From Aquila chrysaetos chrysaetos (taxonomy: Eukaryota > Chordata > Aves > Accipitriformes > Accipitridae), in contig NC_044011.1 in NCBI RefSeq assembly GCF_900496995.4, forward strand, positions 21,608,041-21,672,040: a DNA stretch of 64,000 nt, in the 5' to 3' direction. The notes below the pieces were generated by a model that saw only the letters and a program-made list of their open reading frames with translations, was not told where the DNA came from and did no database searches. Shown here piece after piece: positions 39,816 to 51,200 of this stretch. Both the position numbers and the translations under genes were made by a program. Every line of letters starts with the position of its first letter. Within the stretch, counting starts at the first letter, position 1.

Positions 39816-42800
39816 CATGAAAAATCAGGCCTGCTAAATGATGTTGGAGCAGTTGGCTTAAGTGCTACTTCCCCTACAGGAAGAGATCTTCTACTAATCT
39901 AGCTAAAGTTGTATGCATTGTCATTTTACTTGGGCTTCTTTTTGAAAATGGATGTTCTTTTGTATGTGCTATTTCAAACTGTAAAAATTGTAAATTTACA
40001 GTAATCTGAGATGGCTACTGTTTTATTTGTATGATGGCTGGTTTTTACTATCACAGATAAACAAGTTTAATACTTTACAGCTGAAAATTATTTGTGGTAT
40101 TAAAGGTAATTAAATATGATCAGTGCAATAATTGCCTCAATTATGTAAATACTGTATAATCTTGCAACAACATATTTTCTTTTCCACTTCAAAAAATGTG
40201 CATAAGTCTAGACCCACAATACAAGCCACAGCACGCTGCTAATGTTGTTGCGGTAACTCTCTTTGCACACCCACCTTTCCTCCGGGAAGGGGATCCCCTG
40301 TGTGTGACTTGTGCTAAACAAATGCAGTGGCCTGCTAGGAACTGGGGCAGAACAAGCTACATGCATATTACACGTGTTTAAGCTGAAAAAGACTATGAGA
40401 AGACAGTACATTTGTTAAACTGGTTCAGATTTAATTCTGCAGCTGTTCCTGAGTATTGATCTTGGAGTCGTGCCATATTTGCTTTCATTAAAATCAATCT
40501 TTGCTTTCATCAAAATAAGTAGAAGGTATATTCATACTCTTTGTGGGTTTGGAGAAAAATCTTGAAAATATGTATCCTAGGATATCTGTCAGAGTTCAAG
40601 GAAAATGACCCTAAGTTGTCTGTTAAGATGACATATGGGGGGTAGGCTGCCTCATTATTCAAAGGGATGGAGTTAGCAACCCTGAGTCCTGTTGACTTTG
40701 AGATTCTTCAGAGATGTAAGTGATGGCATGATTTATGCTCTACACTGATAGTCACTGTGAGACTAGATTATGGAGGGGAGAAATAAAGTACTGATATCTC
40801 CGAATATTTCTTATGTCTGTGTCTGATACACTAATGTGTTCTCCTTTAAAGTTAATGGAATCTAAAAGTCCAGACTTCTTGGTCACCTTCTAAGAAATGT
40901 GTTGGGAAGTAAGATGTCAGGAGAGCACTGCTAATTAACATAGCACAAAGTAGTTCACAGGATTCCATCTATCGGATATGGTCACTAATACAACAATGGA
41001 GAAAATTTTAATTTGGTCTTGGCACATTGCCTTTTCTTTCAAGTATGTTCACGTTTCTATGAAAAAGTTTAGTGCCTTTTCTTTGAAGTATGTTCACATT
41101 TCTACCAAAACGCTTTGTAGATACGTAAGTGCTCTTAATTTTGAGTGCTTTACAAGTGCTTGGTTCTCTTCACCTGAATACAAACTAGGTATTTGAAAAA
41201 TAGTTCTTTTTACAAATGGAAGCAGTGGAAACACTGCCCAGGCTGTTAGTTAGTAGGGTAATCAGCATTGATGACTTCTGTCTTCTACTGAATTCCAGTT
41301 TCCTGCTGCCCTGTGAAGTCCCCATTCCTCACTGCCTTTCCTTATTTAACTGAGCATTGGCTAAAGTTACATGATATGTTCTACTATAGGGCCTGATCCA
41401 GTATCATTGTTATATATAAATAAAAAGTGTTGGCTAAGAAAGATCTAATATGTTTTTATTCATCGTGGTACGCATTGTGCAATTTTTATAATTAGTCATA
41501 CTATGCAAATCCATTTAATTAGAAAATGTAACAAGACTTGTTAATGTACAACTTGTATTTTATTGTTTTATTGGTGCATATGTGTTCAAGGTATTTGTGG
41601 ATGATGAGATTCTTGCCTCCGTATTCACGTCTTTTGCTCTGATGAGTGAGTTTGAGTCAGAATAGGGCAGGGCTCCCAGCCTTCTCCTCAATTCTCCTAC
41701 GCATGGAAATGCACACAGGTTCAGTTTTAATTGACAGAAGGGAAAATGGTTAACTCTTACCTTCTGTCTAGTCACTTCTGAGGAGCTCTCAGCATCCCTT
41801 AGTCCAGTGTGTGGCACTGCGCATGTCAGAGGGACAGCTGAAACTGGGAAGAGGTCACCTCCAAGAGAAGCCTTCAGTGCCTGAGCATGTGTGGCAAGGC
41901 GTGTTTCCAGGTGGAGCTGCCTCCTGCTCCAGGGTCTTGTAGGCAGTGCGGCTGGCTGCTGGCACAGCTGCCTGCCTGTGATTCACCAGAACTGCAGTGG
42001 GTAAGGACAAGGTGGGGAGTGGAGAAGCAAGTCTCCCACATCATGTGAGAGGATTGCCATGGCTGCTTTTATATTCTTCACCCGCAGGACTGTAGATGCT
42101 GTCGTCTTAGTGTTTTGATCAAAAAATCTAGAATCTGCAGAGTCTTTGCAGCACATATGATGGGACCCATAAACAGATGGGCAAGCTAAAGGAGCCAAAA
42201 TAGTCAGAATAGTTGATGGGAAAATAAAGACCTAGTGTCTGCTTTTCATTTCCAGACCTAGCTGATTTAAAATTCATCATCCCTTAGGCAGATATGGTTA
42301 ATAATTCTGATTTCAATTTATTGGAAAGGGAGATACTGATATGTGAAACCAGAATAAAGACGCTTTTGTTCAAACTCCAGGAGAGAAAGGGGAAAAGAGC
42401 TGAACCCGCCTTTCTAAGTTTGCTTTCTGAAGCATCTTAGTAATCCACTGCTGCTCCCTTCTGTTTCCTCAGCACGTATTTAAGTGGATGTTTGCTTAGA
42501 AAGCCTGAACAGTTCTGCTTTTTCTTGAGTTGAAGCACCTAATTCAATGGATGAATGAAGAATAAGTTCATGAAAGTACTGTGGTTTTATGGCCTCGACT
42601 TTTAGAAGTGAGTCGACTCATTGCTTATTTAAAGCTATTCAGAGTGCATCTATACTCTTGACAGCAGGATTCTCATTAGTCAAAAAGATGAAGGTTTCTC
42701 TTCTTATTCTCTAGCATTTTATATTCAATCTTACTGATTAATGCAAGGGGCCTTTTTTGCTTCCAAGAAGGTGGAAAGAAGAAATCAATGATTATATCAG

Positions 42801-43130
42801 ATGTTTATACACTAAATACGGAAGTTGTTTAAAAAAAATTAATGTACTGCTGTAAAAATAATCTGCCAGTCGTTTATTATCTTGTATATAAAAGTGAGGC
42901 CTTAGAGATATCTTTGAAGAGAGACTTAGAAACCTCTGTAAAGACGAGGTTATTCTCTGTCCTTTTTTGACAATAAGAAGGGAAAGAGAATACAAGAGCA
43001 ACAGTGGAAAAGATTAGGTGTGCATGATGTTTGAGACAGTGGTTGGCTTAATGGAAGCAAGTATTTTTTCTGATATCGTGGCTATTTTTGCTATTTCCAA
43101 CTTAACTTTTCTTTTTTCTTTCTTTTTTTA
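39816..43130. other. Presumed MAP7 intron
   Basis: AT-rich. Apart from the tandem duplication at 41029-41118 I recognised no gene or mobile element. Confidence 0.55.
41029..41118 (+). repeat. 45-bp tandem duplication, two copies
   Basis: Copies start at 41029 and 41074. Each begins GCCTTTTCTTT, continues AAGTATGTTCAC and has TTTCTA about half way. The two are highly similar, with several substitutions in the last third. Confidence 0.85.
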
Positions 43131-43134
43131 AGCC

Positions 43135-43158
43135 GGGGGGGGGCGGGGGGGGGCGGGA
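43135..43158 (+). repeat. G-run cluster with G-quadruplex potential
   Basis: Two runs of nine G separated by single C, followed by GGG, directly after a T/C-rich tract (43105-43130). Four or more G3 tracts with very short loops predict a stable quadruplex on the + strand. Confidence 0.85.
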
Positions 43159-43420
43159 ATCCTGTCTGTCTTTTTAAGGCTATTTTGCTCTGTCCTAGAT
43201 TTACATGGCATTGAAAAGAAGGCTTCCAGTCCTTTGATGCTGAGTAAATAGCTGTTTTCTCACACAAGCAGGGGAAGGGCTCTACTTTCTCAGCTTTTTT
43301 GGCCTGATTTAAAACCTAGTGAAGTAGAAAGTAAATGCAACAAGATGAGTCTCCTGAAGGAAATTAGGGAGAGATTGAGTTTGGAGTTCAGTTAGTGTCC
43401 ATATTCTGTATTCCAACATT

Positions 43421-43492
43421 GTCCTGCGAGGAGAAGGGAGTTGGACTTGATGACCCTTATAGGTCCCTTCCAACTCGAGATATTCTATGATC
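43421..43492 (+). mobile_element. CR1 LINE 3' tail fragment
   Basis: The string GAGTTGGACTTGATGACCCT, then AGGTCCCTTCCAACTC and ATTCTATGATCT, matches the well-known avian CR1 3' end. Only about 70 bp remain, truncated at the 5' side as usual for CR1. Confidence 0.85.
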
Positions 43493-46400
43493 TAGCACTG
43501 TCTACATTATGTATTTTTAAATGACTTCTTAAAAAAGGCTTTTGACATAGGTGATTAACGTTGAAAATGTCCATACAAAATATGATTGTGTGTTTTCATG
43601 GGTAGGTGCATTGAATTTTTTTGGTGCACTGTTTTTGCAGAACAGGATAGGAGCTTCTAATTGTACCTTGATTTTCCTGATCTTTCTTTCCAAGAAAGAA
43701 ACATTTGGACCCTAGTTCCCAATGGAACCTTATTGTTTCATGCTGGAAAAACATGTCTATAAATGCAAAATGCCGTATCCTTTCTTGATGTTACTGTATA
43801 AGCTGGATACCTGCCTTGCCCTAGACCTCTCACTACTAAGAAAATCAGAAATAATAGGGCAATATCGGCAAGCTGGAAAGGAGCATATGTTAAAATAATG
43901 TATTGACTTGATCTAATTCTTGATACAAAATGCACTTAAGTTGAGGGAAAGCTTTCCTTTTATGTTAAAAGGCCTTGAATCAGCATCCAAGAGCAGAACT
44001 AGAACAATGTTTATTTTGCTTTACAAATACTGTGACTCAGACCTGTCTCAGGTTTGTGGGGTTTTTTTTTGGTTGGTTGGGGTTTTGGTTTGGTACCCCA
44101 CAAGAAAATGATCTTCAGCTGTTAGCAGTTTTGGATAAAACTGAAGAACAGGATAAGAAGAGGATTGTGGGTAATGCTCTAAAAGTACTAAAGCACATGT
44201 GTGACTTCTCTGTTCAGCTTGTGGTTTTCTCAGTCCAAGCTTTTCTTGCCTTTATTGTTTCAGTAGTTGAATAGTTGCTGAGTAGCTCTCATTAACAGTA
44301 AGGTCATACAAGGTATTTTAAAAGAGAAAAGTATTTTGTAAGAATCAATGAGTTCTTTCAGAAGAAGAATTACCTGTTATAAGTGGAGAAACTGAGGCTG
44401 GAGGTTGTAACTTACCTCAGCCTTCAGAGAACTTAAGTGTCAGAGAGCAGCAGTGGTGAGCAGGCGACTCTGGCTTCTGAAACTGGCTTCATGCATCTGT
44501 GCCTCAAACTGTTTTTTTTTAATCCCTCTGGCTGGCAGTGGGTAAGAAGAGGAGCTTGAAGGCTGGAGATAAGCTAGTGGTCATATCTGGGGTTCCCAAT
44601 AATAGCAGACTGTAGATATTTGTGTGTGTTAAGACTGACAGCTTATTAGACCTGGAAGTATTGAGTGGGTGGGGTTTGTTTTTTTTTTTTGCTTTTTGGT
44701 GGTTTGGGCAGGGGGGAGGTTCCCCTGTCAAACCCTGGTTGCTTGCTCTTTGGGTATGGTGTTCCTTTAAAATAGTATTTTAACTGCTCTTATACTACGA
44801 AAATAGCAGCAGAAAGACATGAAATTCCTGTAAAATGTAGCTTGATGAACATACAATGGGTGTCTCATGGAGTGGGAGGAAAAAGCTGTACATTGTGATT
44901 CAGCAAGGTCTTGTGAGTGCTTCTGTTTGCAGGGCTTTTCATAGGCAATTTGTCTATAAATTTCTTTTGCCCCTTTTGCAATAGTATATGATCCTGCATT
45001 CAGTTGGCTTGATTTTCTGCATGCCCAATGATACAAGATGGCTTCCAGTTAGTGCTACACCAAGTGTTTTTTTTTCTTGAAAACATACACTGGTATAGTT
45101 ATCACAGCCTGACAATTCTTGTGAAAAGGTACAAATTGTCTTGTCTTCAAAAGTTTTTTCTTTTCTGTTAGTTAGCAAACTTTTGTTGAATACTGTCTTT
45201 TGTCTTTTGCCCCCTATGAAAGAGCATAAGTTACTAAGTTCACACTGGCAAGAGCGCTTCACAAGGCAGTGGCTGTAGAACATGAACTTAGGTGCAACTC
45301 ATTATACTCTAAATCACAGTAATGAGCTTCATGTAGTTTCTGGATAGCTTACAGGGACTGAAGCAATCCTGTGAATGAAAAGATGGCAAATCTAGAGTTC
45401 AGCCATTGAAAATTATCAGATTACCCATGGTAGACTACATGTAGGTGTCATGGTGACTGTTCTGGTCCCTGGCTTCAACTTGCTTTTCATTTCATAGGCA
45501 GAGATATCAAGCCTTAATACCTGATGTTAAAGCAGAAACATCTATTAGCATGTTATAAATATTTACATTTCCCAGATAATATAATTATCCTAATAGTCTT
45601 TGTTCAAACTGCTGTGTAAGACTGTTGCATATCAGATAATGTATTGTGCAGGTAATTATGCCTATAGAATCCAGTAGGTGAAAGTGGGTGTGTTTAAGTG
45701 TAGTGGTTTAACTGATAATGAGTTTGAAAGTGGTGTAAAAAGGAAAAACCAAAAATTATCCAGTGCCCTCAAGATATACAGTTGCCCTCGTTCCATCTTT
45801 TGAGAGTCTCACCCCGTCAGTAAGAGCTCAGCTGTGACTGTATTGAGACTGTGGTATGGTAATTTAGCAATTAAAGGTGATTAATTAACAGAATGTTTAA
45901 AAGGGCAGGAATCCTTTCTTAGTGACTTAAAACTGTGAAAGGGAGTGGAGTGCTATTTAACTAAGCTGCCATGTAAGTGTTGTTTTCTGTTACTTTTGTT
46001 CAGTTGGCAACAGTCTTGGGCACGTATGAAAAGTATTCATGGTACTAACTACCATCCTCTTTTTGTGGCTATGTGTGTACTGTTATGTAGTATTTGTGGT
46101 AGGCATTAAGTGGGTGGGATTTGGGGAATGGAGCTGTTTTGCTTGCAGGATGTAGTAGACTGTATAAACCTTGGAAGGCAAATTGCTGAGCTAAAGAACA
46201 GCTTGTGTTATAGCTTTTCTCTTACTCTTTTTTTTTCTGTCCACGCCCTTTAGTACAAAGCTTCTTTAAATGTAGACAAATGTCATCATGTATAGCTTCC
46301 ATGTACGCCCAGACCGTGCAAGGTGTAGCCAAGTGGCAGGACGGAGCCAGTAGGAAATACATACTGCAGGTGAGCTGCAGGCTTGGTTCAGAACCGGTGC

Positions 46401-47470
46401 CCTCCTGCAGAATACTTGTGTTTTGGCTGGGTGTTTTGTGCCCACTCTGGAGAAGAAGGAAGAATGGTCCAGCTGAGCCTTCAGGTGGTGCTGTGTTCTC
46501 CATCCACTGGGTTCCTGGCTGATGAGCCTGAGGTGTGTGAGAACAGAGCTGTCCTGCCAGCTGAGCATGATCCCCTGTAAAGAGCATCCCAGGCCACTGT
46601 GATACATATCATATTGACTGTCATAAACTCTGACCCTTTTTCTTCAGTATTGTTACCCATGTCATTGAGGTGATCATATATGTCTGTATAATCCTGCATT
46701 TTCAATATGAGCCACTTGCAGACTTGTCAACTAATGTATGTGCCATCTCGTGGCAAGTGATCATGTTACATCAAGTTTCTCTGTAAAAAAAAAAAAGAAA
46801 TCTGCAGTGGGGAAAATCCTGTAATTTTAACGTTATAGAGATGTTCTAGCTTGCGGTTCTTCAGTAGCATTTTTAAATGGTGAGTGCACATTGAATTAGA
46901 GAGGTGGAAGTGGATAAAAATTAAGGTTGCACAGGTAGAACATCCAGCATGTTGCATAGTGGCGTTTGGAGCTGTGAAGAATGGAACATGCAGATTGCAA
47001 AACTTGTGAGCAAGCGCTCTGTCGTAAATGGCTAATGAAGATCCAGAATGCCAGCATACGAAGGAAATCCAACTAATTAAAAGCACCCAGGCTGTTTGTG
47101 TTTTGTTATTTTGCAAAGTGAATGTTAATGGTTGGTGCTGTATAACTAATGGTGTGGTACAGAATATTGACTCCAAAAGTCCTTTCGTTGTCCTATGTTG
47201 TCTGTACAGGCTAGAAATCCTGATTTTTGAGTTTTCACACATGGAAAAGAATGTTCCAACACCTGCCCGTAATTGTGGGTGTATGCACTCCTAATGCAAA
47301 AGGTATGCACTGCATAGGAAGGTGATTAAGTTAAGGGGTGTGGGGGGGGACACCCAACACACACATGCGTATATGGAAGAAGACTCGCCCTCATTGTTTT
47401 AGTTTAGATTAGGCTAAAATTTCTAAACGTGAATAAACAGAGCGGCTGGCAAAATGCAGGTTGGTGCCTG
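43493..47470. other. Presumed MAP7 intron
   Basis: AT-rich with short T and G runs near 44055-44100 and 44670-44720. A segment at about 46253-46369 has plausible splice edges (ccctttag / CTGCAG then gtgagc) but no recognisable protein. No gene called. Confidence 0.5.
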
Positions 47471-47479
47471 GAGCCTTCC

Positions 47480-47660
47480 AGGCTTCTTTTCACTCGGTGC
47501 TCATCTGCTTGTGCAAGCAGAGCTCCGTCCTCCCGCCGCCCTGCGCGGAGGAAGGAGCAGTCAGTCCCCGCTGCCGAGGTGCTTCTAGCTCTCCGCGAGC
47601 GGCGGGGAGACAGCGTTCCTGAGGCCGGCTTGCTGCAGCTGAGGAGACAACACTCATAGA
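47480..47660 (+). promoter_or_regulatory. Small GC/CpG-rich patch upstream of the candidate first coding exon
   Basis: A local CpG-rich stretch about 430-600 bp upstream of the ATG at 48086. It may be a local promoter for the short-first-exon transcript. No TATA box or initiator was identified, so this is inference from composition and position. Confidence 0.35.
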
Positions 47661-48085
47661 CCCCCTTTGATTAGGATGTGTCAGTGTTGTCAGGGCAACT
47701 GTTAACAGCGGCGTATCATATTTTCTCCTTGTGTTGCGTGCTGAATATTTTAGCGTGCTGTAGCTGGAAGAGGGTTGCAGGGAAAAGGGTGCTGCGGCAA
47801 GGAACCTGGAGCTGTGGGCTGGGATCCGATTGAACAGGTTAAGACAGCGAAGAGCAGCATCCAAACCAATGTGCCTTTAATTAGGGCTTTTCTTGAAGCT
47901 GGGGAAAGACTGCAAGCCTTTTGCTTCCGACTGGATGTTGGTATTTGTCAGCTGTTTGCATACTGCTTATCCGTAGGGGATCTATTACAAGTGCTCAAAT
48001 GAACAGGCAGTGTTGCAGCTAGCGGCTAAGCAGGGGCTGCAGTTTCTTACATTTTTTTTTTTAATAAGCAAGAGGCAACAGCAAC

Positions 48086-48215
48086 ATGCCCGGTTCAATT
48101 ACTGCCCTCCGACAAGAGAGGTTGAAGAAAAGTGCCAGGCCAAATCCCCTGGGTTTATTCACCATTAATGAAGAGGATGAGCAGCAAAAGAATGGGAATT
48201 CCAAAAGACCGAAAG
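48086..48215 (+). CDS. MAP7: Candidate alternative first coding exon of MAP7 (43 codons plus one base)
   Basis: ATG at 48086 in fair context (A at -3) opens a frame beginning MPGSITALRQERLKKSARPN, continuing PLGLFTINEEDEQQKNGNSK and ending RPK. It reaches a consensus donor, GAAAG then gtatgt at 48216, in phase 1. The peptide is basic then acidic and hydrophilic, unlike the chance frames around it. MAP7 is a microtubule-associated protein that recruits kinesin-1. Its canonical human first coding exon also ends, as I remember, in phase 1 before a VQDKKN-type exon, so splicing would stay in frame. Downstream MAP7 exons are not in the window. The assignment rests on synteny, frame and splice phase; an unrelated small exon is possible. 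Confidence 0.55.
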
Positions 48216-51200
48216 GTATGTTGCGGTTCTGCAGCGCGATCAGGGCTGTGTGTGGAGTACGCTGCACAGGAGGCACAACGTTTTATTAGCTCTTCTGTGT
48301 GCTATAGAGAGTCTGTAAGTGACTGCTGCAGTTTGGCAATGCATATTGGCACCCACAAATGCACTGTGCATGATAGGTGTCTGTATTTAAATCCCCTGGA
48401 TTGTTATGCAATAATCTGCTTTGGAGACGAAGAAAAAATACTTTTTAGTTATTAACCCCATTTTTTCTAGTAGGGATGAGGGTCCTGCATCAGAAATATA
48501 TCCGTGAATTTCTGTGTGTCTTCTTTGATTTCTGTGCACAGTCTGGATAAACACCTGTAAAAAACAGTGATTGTAGGCTTGAAGAATACAGAATGCAATA
48601 CCAGCCTGTTATAGAAGACAGCTTTGCCAAAGACAATGTAAAATTAGCAATACTTCCATTCGTGCGCATAAGGGGCAGTGTGCCTTTGGCAGAGTATAGA
48701 AAAATACACATTGTTCAAATACACTGACTTTGAGAAGTCTGACAAAAAAAAAAAACCAAACCACAAAAAACCCCCAACAAATTGTAAATGCTAAAGAAAA
48801 ATATTTATGGTGTTTAAGGTAGGTGAGTGGCGGTGGTGGTGGAGGGATGCTGATGGCCACTGATTTATAAAAGAGGTCTCTCAAGCCTGTGTAGCCACTG
48901 TCTATCTTACATACTTACATAATGTAATTAATGTTTTCCACATGGATCCTAGTGCTTAAATTCTGTTGGTCTAGGAGGGATCCTGCACCTTACAACTGTG
49001 ACTGGAATTTTAAGTTTGACAATTAGATTTTTTTTTTTTTTTGTGATCAAGTGATTCCATTTATGTGAGCACTCATTTTTGTGGTCTTATTCGGGGTGGG
49101 GTGGGGAGGATTGTACCAGATTTTTTTTTGTTTACAAAACAAATGTTAGTTTATAGCCTCAAGACAGTGTTTCAAATTTCAGATGTTGCCATTCTACCAT
49201 GTAACAGGAGAGGCTAGCAAGCATTTAAATAGCAAATTTATAGTATGTATATTTATTAGAGCTGAATCACTTACAGCTAACTGGTTATTTTCTTTTTCTT
49301 GAAGGAAGAAGATAGCTTGGTAGCTGTTACAAACAAATTCAGAACTCAAGGTTTTTTGAGTTTGCAGCTTGCACTTTTTTTTTTTTTCTCAGAATAGTAG
49401 TGAACCTGACAGATTTGAGTGTTGTCATAAAATATATATTGCTAGTCATTGTTAATGTGCCTCGTGTTAGGGTCTTGTGTACGTAGTAACTTGCTCTTCT
49501 GTATATTTGAAACTGCCCATATAACATTGAGATGCAAACTCTAGTGTGAAGTTATTGAGTTTTTAATGTTTTAAGAAGCATATTACTTTCCTTTATCACC
49601 CACTGGATGACTTCTAAAGTCAGCAGTCCACAAAGCTAAGAATCAATAATTTTCCTGGTTTTGTTCAATGGCACTGATAGTTTCCCAGGGTAAAAGTTCT
49701 TTTTGACTTAGCTAGTGTTTTCTACTTGCAGCGGTTATACAGATGTGCTTATCCTTTGCCTCTCTTGTTATAACTGAGATTCCATTTTTGATTATTTCTT
49801 TTTTCTCTTGTTGCTGTGAAATGTAAGTAGACAAATGTGCACAGGAGCACAGACAGCAAACTAACAAGTGCATGTGGTTGTAATAAGATAAAAATTTGGT
49901 GGCTTACCTTGAATGCTCCTAGTGAGAAATAATATAGGAGGCTGTACAAAATATTTTGAAAGTATAACTCATTTGTTTTTCTTTTACTAAATACTTAAAA
50001 TGGCTCATACTGTCTCTAGAACACCATTTGCACACTGGTACATGTAGTTATTTACCCTTCTGTACATCTGAATGTGTTATCAGTGGTTAGGTGGGTTAGA
50101 GCTGGAACGCCTGGTCACGGAGAATGCATGTATTCAGGGTGGTGTTCTCCCTTCCCTTCCCAGTACCGAGCAAGGTCACTCTAGTGCAGCTCTGAGCTGA
50201 AACATAAGATGTGTGATGGACCCATGTGAGGCTTTCTTGAGTCTTTAAGAGTCTGTTCTGTTGTTACTTTACAGTGTTTGCTTTGTCTTAGTTCTTTACC
50301 TGTCCTGTTTGCTCAGCAAGCACCTTCAGCTGCTGAGATGTTTCTTTGTTATTTTCACCGCACTAGCACACACCAAGTCAGTGTCATCTTCAATGGGAGG
50401 TGGGCTACATGTCTTCTTTATCTGCAGTTTCTGTAATCATGCTGGACCTGTCTTTGTACAGCAGTTCGAAACCCAAGAGAAGAGGCCTTTAATGGATCTG
50501 ATACTCCAAAGTAATAAAACAGCTCATTCCTCCATTAAGGATATTTGAATATCATCACAAGTTCTAAAATAATTGACGTTTTGGTAGTTCAAGTCTTCTC
50601 AGAATACTTAGACTCTATTAGAATTTGTATGAGAGTTGTTTTTGTCATCTGGGAAACATATTTATGTGGATCATCAAGTGGCTAATATTTGTGAGATTTT
50701 TCTGTAAATTGATTTTGATATCAGCCATTTCTTTTCTTGTCTTTGGCTGCCTGTATTGTAATCTGAGAAGTCTGGTAGGCAATGAGTTTGTTCTTCTAGT
50801 GTAAACAAATAATGAAAATGTTTGTCAAAGTTTTTTTGTTGTTTTTTTTTTAAATCTGGAGGTATTAAAAGCCTGCAGTGATCTTTGTAGCAATGTGCTC
50901 CTGATACTTGCTTTCCTTTGATGTGAATAGTATACACTGCTTCTTCACCAAATATTTTAACTTCCTTTCCTCCTCTTGTCTTTGGGACAAGGCGTGCATT
51001 TTTGTTACGTGTCTGTATAGCGGCCACTATTGAAGGGTGTTGAGGTCCAGCTGTTGCATAGTAGAACAGTGCAAATAAAAATGACTTTCAATTGCCTTTT
51101 TTACTTTTATTAACATCTTCTATTCTGCTCTCCTGTTATAACATACAAGAATTGTGCTACATAGTGCACTCCTCAATACAACTTGTACAGGTTTACAGAA

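Noticed and set aside
46253-46369. Possible exon between a ccctttag acceptor and a CTGCAG/gtgagc donor
   Set aside because: No recognisable protein sequence and no phase match that can be tested here; splice-like edges occur often by chance.
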